A stretch of DNA of 14,273 nt, from the NCBI GenBank assembly GCA_904502045.1, contig CAJGEB010000014.1:1-14273 (forward strand), written 5' to 3'. The DNA is from an uncultured Oscillospiraceae bacterium (GTDB taxonomy: Bacteria > Bacillota > Clostridia > Oscillospirales > Ruminococcaceae). Position numbers and translations under genes: made by a program. The notes under the pieces were generated by a model. The model was given only the letters and a program-made list of their open reading frames with translations, did no database searches and had not been told where the DNA came from. Every line of letters starts with the position of its first letter. The stretch's first letter is position 1. Below, in pieces: positions 6,805 to 14,273 of the stretch.

Positions 6805-7404
6805 ATGATATACAGCGTAAGAGGAACGCTTATTGCGAGCGGAGTAAATTTCGCAGTCGTGGAGTGCGGAGGAGTCGGGTACAAAATGAGCGTGAGCCTG
6901 AATACCGCGACAAGACTGCCGCAGCAAAACAAGGAGGCTATGCTGTATACCTATCTTTACGTCCGAGAGGATGCGGTGGAGCTGTTCGGTTTTTACTCAC
7001 AAGAGGAGCTTGAGAGCTTTAAGCTGCTGATAGGAATATCGGGAGTGGGTCCCAAAGCAGCGCTGTCGATACTTTCGGATATGAGTCCGCAGAAGATGGC
7101 GGCGGCGATAGCGGCAGGGGACGCTAAGGCGTTCACCAAAGCATCGGGAGTCGGTATGAAGCTTGCGTCGAGAATAGCACTTGAATTAAAAGACAAGATA
7201 ACGACGGAGGATATAGTCGGAACGAGAGAGGAAGGCGGCGAAGTACGCGCCGATGCGGGAAATATCGGAGAAGCGGTAGCGGCGCTGATAGCACTTGGGT
7301 ATACGGCGAGCGAGGCTACTGCGGCGGCGGCAAAGTACCCTGCAGACGCCTCGGTAAACGATATAATCAAGGGATGCCTTAAGGATATGAGCAGTTTCAG
7401 GTAA
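6805..7404 (+). CDS. ruvA: Holliday junction DNA helicase subunit RuvA
   Basis: A tetrameric protein that holds the Holliday junction open and docks RuvB rings. The 199-residue protein has the OB-fold domain at 1-62 ([10 protein letters not shown], then [12 protein letters not shown] with the acidic pin Glu55-Asp56). Two helix-hairpin-helix motifs follow, [20 protein letters not shown] (71-90) and [20 protein letters not shown] (108-127). After a flexible linker comes the C-terminal RuvB-binding three-helix domain from about 154 ([18 protein letters not shown]). The frame stays open upstream to a TTG at 6751, but that Lys-rich extension is not part of the family. ATG 6805 starts exactly where RuvA should and has GAGGGA at 6794-6799, five bases upstream. 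Confidence 0.97.
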   Translation: MIYSVRGTLIASGVNFAVVECGGVGYKMSVSLNTATRLPQQNKEAMLYTYLYVREDAVELFGFYSQEELESFKLLIGISGVGPKAALSILSDMSPQKMAAAIAAGDAKAFTKASGVGMKLASRIALELKDKITTEDIVGTREEGGEVRADAGNIGEAVAALIALGYTASEATAAAAKYPADASVNDIIKGCLKDMSSFR

Positions 7405-7417
7405 AGGAGTGGGGAAA

Positions 7418-8467
7418 GTGGATTACGAGAGCAGAATAGTCGCACCGCAGGAATCCTCTGAGGACAGCGATATAGAAAGGTCGTTAAGACCGAAGTTTCT
7501 GTCGGAATATGTGGGACAGACGAAGGTAAAGGAAAATTTAGAGGTATTTATAGATGCGGCGAGAGCAAGAGGAGAAGCGCTTGACCACGTACTTTTGTAC
7601 GGCCCGCCGGGACTTGGAAAGACTACGCTTGCGGGAATAATCGCGTCGGAGATGAACGTTAACATCAGGGTAACGAGCGGACCCGCGATAGAGCGCCCGG
7701 GGGACCTCGCGGCGTTGCTGACTAACTTAAATGAAAATGACCTTTTGTTTATAGATGAGATACACAGACTTTCGCGCAGTGTTGAGGAGGTACTTTATCC
7801 CGCGATGGAGGACTACTCCCTCGATATTATAATCGGAAAGGGACCCTCTGCGCGTTCGATAAGGATAGACCTGCCGAAGTTTACTCTTGTGGGAGCCACT
7901 ACGAGAGCGGGACAGCTCTCCCCGCCTTTGCGTGACCGCTTCGGAGTAGTGATGCGCCTTGAGCTTTACACTCCTGAGGAGCTGAGCGGAATCGTGTCCC
8001 GCAGCGCAAAAATTTTGGGAATAGACTGCACCGAGGACGGCGCTTATGAGATAGCGGCGCGAAGCAGGGGAACTCCCCGAATTGCGAACAGAATGCTTAA
8101 AAGAGTCAGGGATTTTGCGCAGGTTATAGGTAACGGAACCATCGACAAGGAGATAACCGACAAAGCGCTGAAGCGGCTTGAGGTGGATGAGCTGGGACTC
8201 GATAATATCGACCGCAGAATGCTGATGATGATAATTAAGAATTACGGCGGCGGTCCTGTGGGACTCGAAACTCTTGCAGCGGCGATAGGCGAGGAAGCGG
8301 TAACGCTTGAGGACGTGTATGAGCCGTATCTGATGCAGATAGGATTTCTCAGCAGGACTCCTCGCGGCAGATGCGTTACGGCGGCGGCGTGCGAGCATCT
8401 GGGAGTAAAGCTCCCCGAAAACACGTCGGCGGGAGCCGTAAAACAGCTTACACTTGATGAGAAATGA
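7418..8467 (+). CDS. ruvB: Holliday junction branch migration ATPase RuvB
   Basis: The AAA+ hexameric motor that drives branch migration with RuvA. From the GTG at 7418 the protein has 349 residues. It shows [13 protein letters not shown] (22-34), Walker [10 protein letters not shown] (62-70), Walker B LLFIDEIH (109-116), sensor 1 LVGATTRAG (157-165), the arginine-finger region LRDRFG (171-176), sensor 2 [10 protein letters not shown], and the C-terminal winged helix ending [15 protein letters not shown]. An upstream in-frame GTG at 7409 overlaps the ribosome binding site (GGAG at 7406-7409), whereas GTG 7418 lies eight bases after it and gives the family-like start [10 protein letters not shown]. 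It begins 13 bases after the ruvA stop, so the two are co-transcribed and probably balanced in amount. Confidence 0.97.
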   Translation: MDYESRIVAPQESSEDSDIERSLRPKFLSEYVGQTKVKENLEVFIDAARARGEALDHVLLYGPPGLGKTTLAGIIASEMNVNIRVTSGPAIERPGDLAALLTNLNENDLLFIDEIHRLSRSVEEVLYPAMEDYSLDIIIGKGPSARSIRIDLPKFTLVGATTRAGQLSPPLRDRFGVVMRLELYTPEELSGIVSRSAKILGIDCTEDGAYEIAARSRGTPRIANRMLKRVRDFAQVIGNGTIDKEITDKALKRLEVDELGLDNIDRRMLMMIIKNYGGGPVGLETLAAAIGEEAVTLEDVYEPYLMQIGFLSRTPRGRCVTAAACEHLGVKLPENTSAGAVKQLTLDEK

Positions 8468-8483
8468 TTACCCTAAGTATATT
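8454..8483 (+). promoter_or_regulatory. glmM: Candidate internal promoter before glmM
   Basis: TTGATG (8454-8459, within the end of ruvB) and TATATT (8478-8483) are separated by 18 bases; they match the vegetative consensus at four and five of six positions. Predicted start is near 8490, just ahead of the glmM ribosome binding site AAAGGAG (8502-8508). This could let glmM and the following genes be transcribed apart from ruvCAB. Such matches arise by chance in AT-rich gaps, so this is tentative. Confidence 0.35.
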
Positions 8484-8515
8484 TTACACGCAATAATACT
8501 CAAAGGAGCAGAAAA

Positions 8516-9859
8516 ATGGGAAAATTGTTTGGAACCGACGGTATAAGAGGAGTTGCAGGAGCAGAGCTTGACTGTGCGCTCGCGATGAAAACGGGAGCAG
8601 CGGCGGTTAAGACGGTGAGGGAAGTAAGCGGAAAAGATAAGCCGACCTTTTTGGTGGGCAAGGACTCGCGGCTTTCATCGGATATGCTTGAGGCGGCAAT
8701 ATGTGCGGGAGTGTGCGAGTCGGGCGCAAACGTGATAAGGCTGGGACTTGTGCCGACTCCTGCGGTGGCGTACCTGACGGTACAGCTCGGAGCCGATGCG
8801 GGAATAATGATATCGGCATCGCATAATCCTTACGAGTACAACGGAATAAAAATCTTCGGCGGGGAAGGGTATAAGCTGACGGACGAACAGGAAGAAGAGA
8901 TAGAGAAGATAATTGAAGAGGGTAATTTTGAAAAGAAAAGCGGCGAGGGAGTCGGCTGGGTAAGGTTTGACGAGAAGGCGATAGAGAAGTATGAGAAACA
9001 CATAATGAGCGCGGCGGAAACTCTTGCGGGAATGAAGATAGCGCTGGATGCGTCAAACGGAAGTGCAAGCCGCAGCGCAAAGGCTATCTTTGAAGGACTC
9101 GGTGCTGAATGCAAAATAATCGGGAACGCTCCGAACGGAATGAATATAAATGACGGGGTTGGTTCCACACACATAGAAAATCTTAAGAGTGTGATGAAAA
9201 GCGGAAAATACGACGTCGGATTTGCCTTTGACGGCGACGCGGACAGATGTATCGCGGTGGACGAAAAGGGGGAAGAGGTAGACGGCGACGCGGAGATGGC
9301 GATAGTAGCCTTAAAGCTGCGTGACGAGGGTAGACTCGCTGAGGGAGCTTTGGTCGCAACGGTAATGTCGAATATGGGACTGCGGAAATTTGCGAAAGAA
9401 AACGGAATACTCCTTGAAGAAACGGGAGTAGGCGACAGATACGTGCTGGAGAGAATGCGTGAGAAGGGGTACAGTCTTGGCGGGGAGCAATCGGGACATA
9501 TTATCGTGCTTGATTATATGACTACCGGCGACGGACAGCTCTCTGCGGTACTTATAGCCGACCGCCTTAAAAAGACGGGAATGAAAATGTCGCAGGCGGC
9601 AGCGGTAATGAAGAAGTACCCGCAAAGACTTAAAAATATAACGGCAAACGCAGAGGAAAAGGCGAGGTTCAAGACCGATGCGGAGATTGAGAAGATAGTT
9701 GAGAAGTACACGGCGGAGATAGGGGACGGAAGAATACTTGTGAGAGCTTCCGGAACCGAGCCGCTGATAAGGATAATGGCTGAAGGAGCCGAAATAGAAA
9801 AGGTGGACGCAATAGTGGATGCCTGCGCGGCAGAGATAGAAGTGAGGATAAAGAGATGA
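8516..9859 (+). CDS. glmM: Phosphoglucosamine mutase GlmM
   Basis: Converts glucosamine-6-phosphate to glucosamine-1-phosphate, feeding UDP-GlcNAc for peptidoglycan. The 447-residue length is typical of GlmM. The start MGKLFGTDGIRG is the family hallmark. Domain 1 carries the phosphoserine at Ser102 in ISASHNPYEYNG (99-110). Domain 2 has the Mg-binding loop FDGDADR (238-244), domain 3 the sugar-recognition GGEQSGH (322-328), and domain 4 the phosphate-binding RASGTEP (410-416). The ATG at 8516 has AAAGGAG seven bases upstream. It starts 48 bases after ruvB and overlaps the next gene by four bases (ATGA). In many Firmicutes glmM follows cdaA and cdaR (the c-di-AMP cyclase pair); those genes are not adjacent here. 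Confidence 0.97.
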   Translation: MGKLFGTDGIRGVAGAELDCALAMKTGAAAVKTVREVSGKDKPTFLVGKDSRLSSDMLEAAICAGVCESGANVIRLGLVPTPAVAYLTVQLGADAGIMISASHNPYEYNGIKIFGGEGYKLTDEQEEEIEKIIEEGNFEKKSGEGVGWVRFDEKAIEKYEKHIMSAAETLAGMKIALDASNGSASRSAKAIFEGLGAECKIIGNAPNGMNINDGVGSTHIENLKSVMKSGKYDVGFAFDGDADRCIAVDEKGEEVDGDAEMAIVALKLRDEGRLAEGALVATVMSNMGLRKFAKENGILLEETGVGDRYVLERMREKGYSLGGEQSGHIIVLDYMTTGDGQLSAVLIADRLKKTGMKMSQAAAVMKKYPQRLKNITANAEEKARFKTDAEIEKIVEKYTAEIGDGRILVRASGTEPLIRIMAEGAEIEKVDAIVDACAAEIEVRIKR

Positions 9860-10722
9860 GAATAGCGGATAGGTGGGAGAGCTATAAGCTGCTTGACGCG
9901 TCGGGCGGCGAAAAGCTTGAGAGATGGGGAAAGACCACGCTGATAAGACCGGACCCGCAGATAATTTGGAATACCGAAAAGGACGAAAGACTGTGGAACG
10001 GTGCAGATGCAAGGTATCTTCGGTCGAGCGCGGGCGGCGGAAGCTGGGAAATGAGAAAAGCGGTACCGAAGAGCTGGGAGATAGAGTACGGGGACTTGCG
10101 CTTTAAGATAGGACCCACGGGCTTTAAGCACACGGGACTCTTTCCCGAGCAGGCGGTCAACTGGGACTATATGAGTGAAAAGATAAAGAGTGCGGGCAGA
10201 GAGGTATCGGTGCTGAACCTGTTTGCCTACACGGGCGGAGCCACACTTGCGTGCGCTGCGGCAGGAGCTAAGGTCTGCCACGTCGATGCGGCGAAGGGAA
10301 TGGTGGACTGGGCAAGAGAAAATGCCGCTCTTTCAGGACTTTCTGCACGCCCGATAAGATGGATAGTTGACGATTGTGTTAAATTCCTGAAGCGAGAGAT
10401 ACGCAGAGGGAATAAGTATGACGGGATAATAATGGATCCCCCCTCTTACGGCAGAGGACCCGGCGGCGAGGTGTGGAAGCTTGAGGATAATATATACGAG
10501 CTGCTTGAGATATGCGTCGAGGCGCTGAGTGATGAGCCGCTGTTTTTCCTGCTCAATTCTTATACGGCGGGACTCTCGGCAGGAGTTATGGAGTATCTTG
10601 TCGGAGAAACGATAGGAAAGAAGTTTTCGGGATGCGTTTGGTCCTCTGAGATAGGACTTCGTGTTGAAAAGAGCGGCGGAGTACTCCCCTGCGGAAGTAC
10701 GGCGGTGTTTGAGGGAAGATAA
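9856..10722 (+). CDS. Class I SAM-dependent methyltransferase, RlmI-like (COG1092 type), target unknown
   Basis: A 288-residue protein that I place in the group related to 23S rRNA cytosine methyltransferases of the RlmI type. The N-terminal part has [20 protein letters not shown] (12-31) and RPDPQIIW (31-38), then [19 protein letters not shown] (88-106), the segment that precedes the Rossmann fold in this family. SAM-binding motif I is [20 protein letters not shown] (119-138), with Asp144 in [17 protein letters not shown]. Motif IV is [18 protein letters not shown] (193-210). The C-terminus [12 protein letters not shown] (277-288) is also usual. The N-terminal PUA domain of E. coli RlmI is missing, so the substrate cannot be read from sequence; rRNA is likely. 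Its ATG overlaps the glmM stop (ATGA), with GAGGA at 9844-9848, seven bases upstream, so translation is coupled to glmM. Confidence 0.88.
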   Translation: MRIADRWESYKLLDASGGEKLERWGKTTLIRPDPQIIWNTEKDERLWNGADARYLRSSAGGGSWEMRKAVPKSWEIEYGDLRFKIGPTGFKHTGLFPEQAVNWDYMSEKIKSAGREVSVLNLFAYTGGATLACAAAGAKVCHVDAAKGMVDWARENAALSGLSARPIRWIVDDCVKFLKREIRRGNKYDGIIMDPPSYGRGPGGEVWKLEDNIYELLEICVEALSDEPLFFLLNSYTAGLSAGVMEYLVGETIGKKFSGCVWSSEIGLRVEKSGGVLPCGSTAVFEGR

Positions 10723-10748
10723 GTCAGCAGAAAGGAATGGTCGCAAAG

Positions 10749-11618
10749 ATGTCTTGCGAGGATATAATAATAGACGCGCAGGGAGTACGGTTTTCGTACA
10801 GAGCGGGAGAGGACGAGGCTCCTGCACCGGAGATACTGCACGGAATAAATATAAAGATAAAGCGCGGCGAATTTATGGCAGTGCTGGGACATAACGGAAG
10901 CGGGAAATCCACCCTTGCAAAGCACTTCAATTCGATACTTCTTCCCAGCGAGGGAAAGGTAACCGTTGACGGAATGGACAGCGCCGACGAGGACGCGATA
11001 TACGACATACGCCAAAAGGTCGGAATGGTGTTTCAGAATCCCGACAATCAGATAGTCGCGACGATAGTTGAAGAGGACGTTGCCTTTGCGCCCGAGAATT
11101 TGGGAGTTGAGCCCGAGGAGATAAGGCGGAGGGTAGATGACGCGCTGAAAGCGGTAAGGATGTACGATGCGAGGGAGAAGGCTCCGCATCAGCTTTCGGG
11201 CGGACAAAAACAGAGGGTAGCGATTGCGGGAATAATCGCGATGCAGCCTGACTGTATCGTTTTGGACGAGCCGACGGCTATGCTTGACCCGCGGGGACGT
11301 AAAGAGGTAATGAAAACGATACGGCGGCTCAACAGAGAAAACGGGATAACGGTAGTGCTGATAACGCATTATATGGACGAGGCTGCGATGTGCGACAGAG
11401 TAGCCGTGGTGGACGGCGGAAAGCTTATTATGGACGGAACTCCGAAAGAGGTGTTTTCGAGAGTCGAGGAGCTGAAATCTGTCGGACTTGACGTTCCGCA
11501 GGTGACGGAGCTTGTGTTTGGACTTCGTAAAGAGGGGTATGACCTGCCCTGCGATATAATAAGCGTTGAGGAATGTGTCGATGCTCTTCGTGAGCTACTG
11601 GAGGAAGGAAAAAAGTGA
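10749..11618 (+). CDS. ecfA1: ECF transporter ATPase EcfA1
   Basis: One of the two ATP-binding subunits of the energy-coupling-factor module, which powers uptake of vitamins and metal ions with separate S components. The 289-residue protein has Walker [10 protein letters not shown] (47-55), the Q-loop [10 protein letters not shown] (93-102), signature LSGGQKQR (149-156), Walker B CIVLDEPT (169-176) and the switch His207 in LITHYMDE. The Q-loop NPDNQ and the C-terminal half resemble EcfA1/CbiO1. The ATG at 10737 sits directly after AAAGGA with no spacer, so I chose ATG 10749 ([17 protein letters not shown]); its spacing of 12 bases is long. It begins 26 bases after the methyltransferase stop and overlaps ecfA2 by four bases (GTGA). 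Confidence 0.94.
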   Translation: MSCEDIIIDAQGVRFSYRAGEDEAPAPEILHGINIKIKRGEFMAVLGHNGSGKSTLAKHFNSILLPSEGKVTVDGMDSADEDAIYDIRQKVGMVFQNPDNQIVATIVEEDVAFAPENLGVEPEEIRRRVDDALKAVRMYDAREKAPHQLSGGQKQRVAIAGIIAMQPDCIVLDEPTAMLDPRGRKEVMKTIRRLNRENGITVVLITHYMDEAAMCDRVAVVDGGKLIMDGTPKEVFSRVEELKSVGLDVPQVTELVFGLRKEGYDLPCDIISVEECVDALRELLEEGKK

Positions 11619-12475
11619 CGCTGTTAAAGACGGAAAATTTAAAGTATGTGTACTCGGCGGGAACCCCGTCTGAGCACGTAGCTTTGGAAAATATAAATAT
11701 AGAGCTTGAGCGCGGTGAGCTTGTGGGAGTCATAGGCGGAACCGGTTCGGGAAAATCCACGCTTATGCAGCACTTCAACGGACTGTTAAAGCCCGCTGAG
11801 GGTAAGGTGTTTGTGGACGGGAAGGATATCTGGAGCGGCGAAGTGGCGCTTCGGGATATTCGATTTAAGGTGGGACTTGTGTTTCAGTACCCCGAATACC
11901 AGCTTTTCGAGGACACGGTGAGAAAGGATATCTCATACGGACCGAAGAATATGGGAATAGAGGGCGAGGAGCTCGAAGCGCGGGTAAGAGAAGCGGCGAG
12001 CTTTGTCGGAATAAGCGAAGAGATGCTTGAGAAGTCCCCGTTTGAGCTTTCCGGAGGAGAAAAAAGAAGGGTAGCGATTGCGGGAGTTCTTGCGATGCGC
12101 CCGAGAGTGCTCATACTTGACGAGCCGGCATCGGGTCTTGATCCTATCGGAAGAAAAACTATATTCGACGGGCTTATGAATTATAAGGAAAAGACGGGAG
12201 CCTCTATTGTGATAATAAGTCACAGTATGGAGGATATGGCAAAATATGCCGACGATATAATCGTTTTAAGAGAGGGCAGAATAGTTCTTTCGGGAGAAAA
12301 GGACGATATTTTCGGAAATCCCGACAATCTTATAAACGCGGGGCTCGGTCTTCCCTCGGTAACGAGAATCATACTGATGCTCAGAAAGAAAGGAATAAAT
12401 ATTCCTACGAATATCTATACTGCAGAGGCTCTTGCCGATGCGATAGATAAGATAAAAAGGGGGGATAGCTTATGA
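11615..12475 (+). CDS. ecfA2: ECF transporter ATPase EcfA2
   Basis: The partner ATPase of EcfA1, forming the heterodimeric nucleotide-binding pair that docks on EcfT. The 286 residues carry Walker [10 protein letters not shown] (41-49), the Q-loop [10 protein letters not shown] (89-98), signature [10 protein letters not shown] (145-154), Walker [13 protein letters not shown] (166-177) and switch His203 in [17 protein letters not shown] and the [10 protein letters not shown] variant are typical of EcfA2. The GTG at 11615 overlaps the ecfA1 stop and has GAGGAAGG at 11601-11608, six bases upstream. Its stop overlaps the ecfT start (ATGA), so all three subunits are translationally coupled, as expected for a fixed-ratio complex. 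Confidence 0.95.
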   Translation: MTLLKTENLKYVYSAGTPSEHVALENINIELERGELVGVIGGTGSGKSTLMQHFNGLLKPAEGKVFVDGKDIWSGEVALRDIRFKVGLVFQYPEYQLFEDTVRKDISYGPKNMGIEGEELEARVREAASFVGISEEMLEKSPFELSGGEKRRVAIAGVLAMRPRVLILDEPASGLDPIGRKTIFDGLMNYKEKTGASIVIISHSMEDMAKYADDIIVLREGRIVLSGEKDDIFGNPDNLINAGLGLPSVTRIILMLRKKGINIPTNIYTAEALADAIDKIKRGDSL

Positions 12476-13293
12476 TCAAGGATATTACCCTCGGTCAGTT
12501 TTTCCCCGGAAAATCGATACTTCACAAGATGGATCCGAGAATCAAGATAATAATCACGATTCTGTTTATAGTTGAAATATTTATTGCGAAAACGCTTTGG
12601 GCTCTTCTTGCAATATCTGTTTTCACGTTTCTTTTGATTATTATCGGAAGAATACCCCTGCGTACAATAGTGAACGCCATAAAACCGCTGTGGATGATAA
12701 TACTCTTCACGTCGGTGCTGAACGTTTTCTTTAATACAGAGGGAAAGCTTCTTGTTGAATGGTATTTCATAAAAATATACTCGGGCGGTCTTCTCATGGC
12801 GCTTTTCATTTCGGTGAGAATACTGCTGCTTATTCTTGCAACGAGTGTTCTTCTTTCCTTCACAACCTCTCCGATAGCGCTTACAGACGGACTTGAAACA
12901 CTTCTTATGCCTCTCTCGCACATAGGAGTTCCGGTTCACGACTTTGCGATGATGCTCACTATTGCGCTTCGCTTTATACCGATTCTTATTGAGGAAACCG
13001 ATAAGATCATAAGCGCTCAAAAGGCAAGGGGAGCGGATTTTGAAACAGGATCGCTCATAAACAAGGCGAAGGCTCTTATCCCGATATTTATACCTCTTTT
13101 CGTATCTTCGATAAGACATGCAGACGATCTTGCAACCGCTATGGAGTGCAGATGCTATACGGGAGGCAAGGGAAGAACGAGAATGAACAAGCTGAAAACG
13201 AAGTATTACGATTTTTTAATGCTTGCCCTTATAGCGGCATTCGGCGCGGCAGTAATTTTTATAAATATTTACGGCGGCGGATTCAGCATATAA
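12472..13293 (+). CDS. ecfT: ECF transporter transmembrane subunit EcfT
   Basis: The membrane scaffold that links EcfA1A2 to exchangeable S components. The 273 residues begin with TLGQFFPGKSILHKMDPRIK, typical of the family. Hydrophobic segments are at about 24-58, 72-88, 104-132 and 246-267. The cytoplasmic coupling region carries the two conserved motifs that contact the ATPases: AQKARGADFETG (182-193) and AMECRCYTGGKGRTR (223-237). The first is canonical Ala-Arg-Gly. In the second, Cys flanks the Arg on both sides where Ala and Gly are usual, but the key Arg is kept. No S-component gene is adjacent, which fits a shared (group II) ECF module. The ATG overlaps the ecfA2 stop. Confidence 0.95.
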   Translation: MIKDITLGQFFPGKSILHKMDPRIKIIITILFIVEIFIAKTLWALLAISVFTFLLIIIGRIPLRTIVNAIKPLWMIILFTSVLNVFFNTEGKLLVEWYFIKIYSGGLLMALFISVRILLLILATSVLLSFTTSPIALTDGLETLLMPLSHIGVPVHDFAMMLTIALRFIPILIEETDKIISAQKARGADFETGSLINKAKALIPIFIPLFVSSIRHADDLATAMECRCYTGGKGRTRMNKLKTKYYDFLMLALIAAFGAAVIFINIYGGGFSI

Positions 13294-13325
13294 ATTTTTG
13301 AAAAAACGAAAGAAAGGAAAAAGGC

Positions 13326-14096
13326 GTGAAAATACTGTTTGAAATATCGTACGTCGGAAGTGCGTATCACGGATTTCAGGTTCAGAAGACGTTGCCGACA
13401 GTTCAGCGAACCGTTCAGACGGCGCTTGAAAAAATATACGGATGTCCGCTGCTTGTAAGCGGATGCAGCAGAACCGACGCGGGAGTTCACGCAAGGCGTT
13501 TTTTCCTGACTGCAGAGGGAGAGATCTGCGATGCGCCTCCCTGCGAGGCGATACCCTTTATCGCACCGAGATATCTTCCCGATGATATTGCTGTTTTGAG
13601 TGCAAGGAACGTTTCTGATGATTTTCACGTAAGATATGACGTTCTTTATAAGGAATACCGTTATTTTATTTATAACGCGCCTCATATGGACCCCTTTCTT
13701 TCTAAAAGAGCATACCATTTTCCAAAGCCGCTTGACGAGCACAGAATGAACAGGGCGGCGCAGTATCTTTGCAAAAGGGCTGATTTTTCATCGTATATGG
13801 CAAAGGGCTCTGACGTTATCGATACTGTAAGAGAGATAAAATACTGCACGGTTGAAAGAAACGGTGATATGATCACCGTAAAGATCGCGGCAGACGGTTT
13901 TCTTTACAATATGGTAAGAATTATTTCGGGAACCCTGCTTGAAGTGGGAACAGGAGCAAAGAATCCCGAGGAAATTGACGAAATAACAAGCTCGAAAAGA
14001 AGAGAGCGTGCGGGCAGAACTCTTCCGCCCGACGGACTTTATCTCTGGAAGGTAGAATATAAAAATCCTGACGGCGCAGAGCAGAATGAAGAATGA
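13326..14096 (+). CDS. truA: tRNA pseudouridine(38-40) synthase TruA
   Basis: Isomerises uridines 38-40 in the anticodon arm of tRNAs. The 256 residues are normal in length. KILFEISYVGSAYHGFQVQ (2-20) is the family start, and the catalytic Asp51 is in GCSRTDAGVHA (46-56). YKEYRYFIYN and the closing segment DGFLYNMVRIISGTLLEVG and LPPDGLYLWKVEY are conserved. The start is GTG at 13326 with AAAGGA at 13313-13318, seven bases upstream. It lies 32 bases after ecfT; ecfA1-ecfA2-ecfT-truA is the usual Firmicute order. The stop falls inside a small 7-base tandem repeat. Confidence 0.96.
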   Translation: MKILFEISYVGSAYHGFQVQKTLPTVQRTVQTALEKIYGCPLLVSGCSRTDAGVHARRFFLTAEGEICDAPPCEAIPFIAPRYLPDDIAVLSARNVSDDFHVRYDVLYKEYRYFIYNAPHMDPFLSKRAYHFPKPLDEHRMNRAAQYLCKRADFSSYMAKGSDVIDTVREIKYCTVERNGDMITVKIAADGFLYNMVRIISGTLLEVGTGAKNPEEIDEITSSKRRERAGRTLPPDGLYLWKVEYKNPDGAEQNEE

Positions 14097-14103
14097 AGAA
14101 TGA
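14083..14103 (+). repeat. Three tandem copies of AGAATGA across the truA stop
   Basis: AGAATGA occurs three times head to tail. The second copy supplies the truA stop TGA (14094-14096). Because the unit is not a multiple of three, copy-number changes would alter only the last truA residues (QNEE). It probably has no function. Confidence 0.8.
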
Positions 14104-14118
14104 AGGGAGTGAACGGAA

Positions 14119-14273
14119 TTGAAGGAAGAAAGAAACGAGATCGTGAACAGAAGATATTATGAAACGGCAAACAGATTCAGAGCGGTAAGACACGTGTCGC
14201 TTCTTTTCCTTACCGTATTTCTGTTTTGTATGTACTTTATGTACAGCTCATCATTCACGATGGATCACTTCAA
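14119..14273 (+). CDS. N-terminus of an uncharacterised membrane protein, cut by window edge
   Basis: A TTG at 14119 with AAGGGAG (14103-14109) nine bases upstream opens a frame that stays open to the window end, 51 codons plus two bases. The visible residues are a charged cytoplasmic stretch (KEERNEIVNRRYYETANRFR), then a hydrophobic segment HVSLLFLTVFLFCMYFMY at about 27-44, then SSSFTMDHFK. This is consistent with a type II membrane anchor with the bulk of the protein outside. The family cannot be told from this piece. It follows truA by 22 bases and may share its transcript. A GTG at 14143 is an in-frame alternative start without a clear ribosome binding site. Confidence 0.7.
   Translation, partial: MKEERNEIVNRRYYETANRFRAVRHVSLLFLTVFLFCMYFMYSSSFTMDHF

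Noticed and set aside
14191..14196. A second CACGTG that might be a parS site.
   Set aside because: Only the six-base core matches; the flanks (AAGA and TCGC) do not fit parS, and it lies inside a coding frame.
1..14273. Search for CRISPR arrays, insertion sequences, phage genes, toxin-antitoxin or defence systems, tRNA and rRNA genes.
   Set aside because: No array-like repeats, terminal inverted repeats, transposase or phage motifs, or RNA gene signatures were seen; nearly all the sequence is taken up by recognised housekeeping genes.

Overview
The window reads as chromosomal housekeeping DNA from a low-to-moderate GC Gram-positive of the class Clostridia, probably an Oscillospiraceae/Ruminococcaceae-like gut lineage. 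Four things support this: chromosomal parA-parB next to serS, a B. subtilis-type parS site, the ecfA1-ecfA2-ecfT-truA order, and a ruvC-ruvA-ruvB cluster (Bacilli normally use RecU instead of RuvC). The assignment is inference from gene content; there is no rRNA or other phylogenetic marker here.

Layout. Positions 1-2847 (+): the 3' part of parA (soj), parB (spo0J), a near-consensus parS site (1530-1545) and serS, closely spaced. Positions 2883-2912: a hairpin that can terminate transcription from both sides, between convergent units. Positions 2926-5889 (-): an operon transcribed leftward, proB - proA - a membrane-anchored protein of unknown function with a Ser/Glu/Asp-rich tail. Positions 5890-6157: a divergent promoter region. 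Positions 6158-8467 (+): ruvC, ruvA, ruvB (Holliday-junction processing). Positions 8516-14096 (+): glmM (cell-wall precursor), a class I SAM methyltransferase related to rRNA methyltransferases of the RlmI group, ecfA1-ecfA2-ecfT (energising module of ECF vitamin/metal importers) and truA (tRNA pseudouridine synthase). Four-base start/stop overlaps join glmM to the methyltransferase, ecfA1 to ecfA2 and ecfA2 to ecfT, so translation is likely coupled. Positions 14119-14273: the 5' end of a gene for a membrane protein, cut by the window edge.

How the genes work together. parAB plus parS is the chromosome-segregation centromere system and suggests the region lies near oriC. proB and proA make the first two steps of proline synthesis from glutamate; proC is not in the window. 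RuvA, RuvB and RuvC form the branch-migration and resolution complex. EcfA1, EcfA2 and EcfT need substrate-binding S components encoded elsewhere.

No mobile element, CRISPR array, tRNA or rRNA gene, or defence system was seen. The features most worth a second look are the parS site, the uncharacterised membrane protein in the proBA operon, a Cys-for-Ala/Gly change in a coupling motif of EcfT, the unusual neighbourhood of glmM and the ecf-truA block, and a shift in isoleucine codon use between ruvA and truA. I did not find a convincing new biological system.
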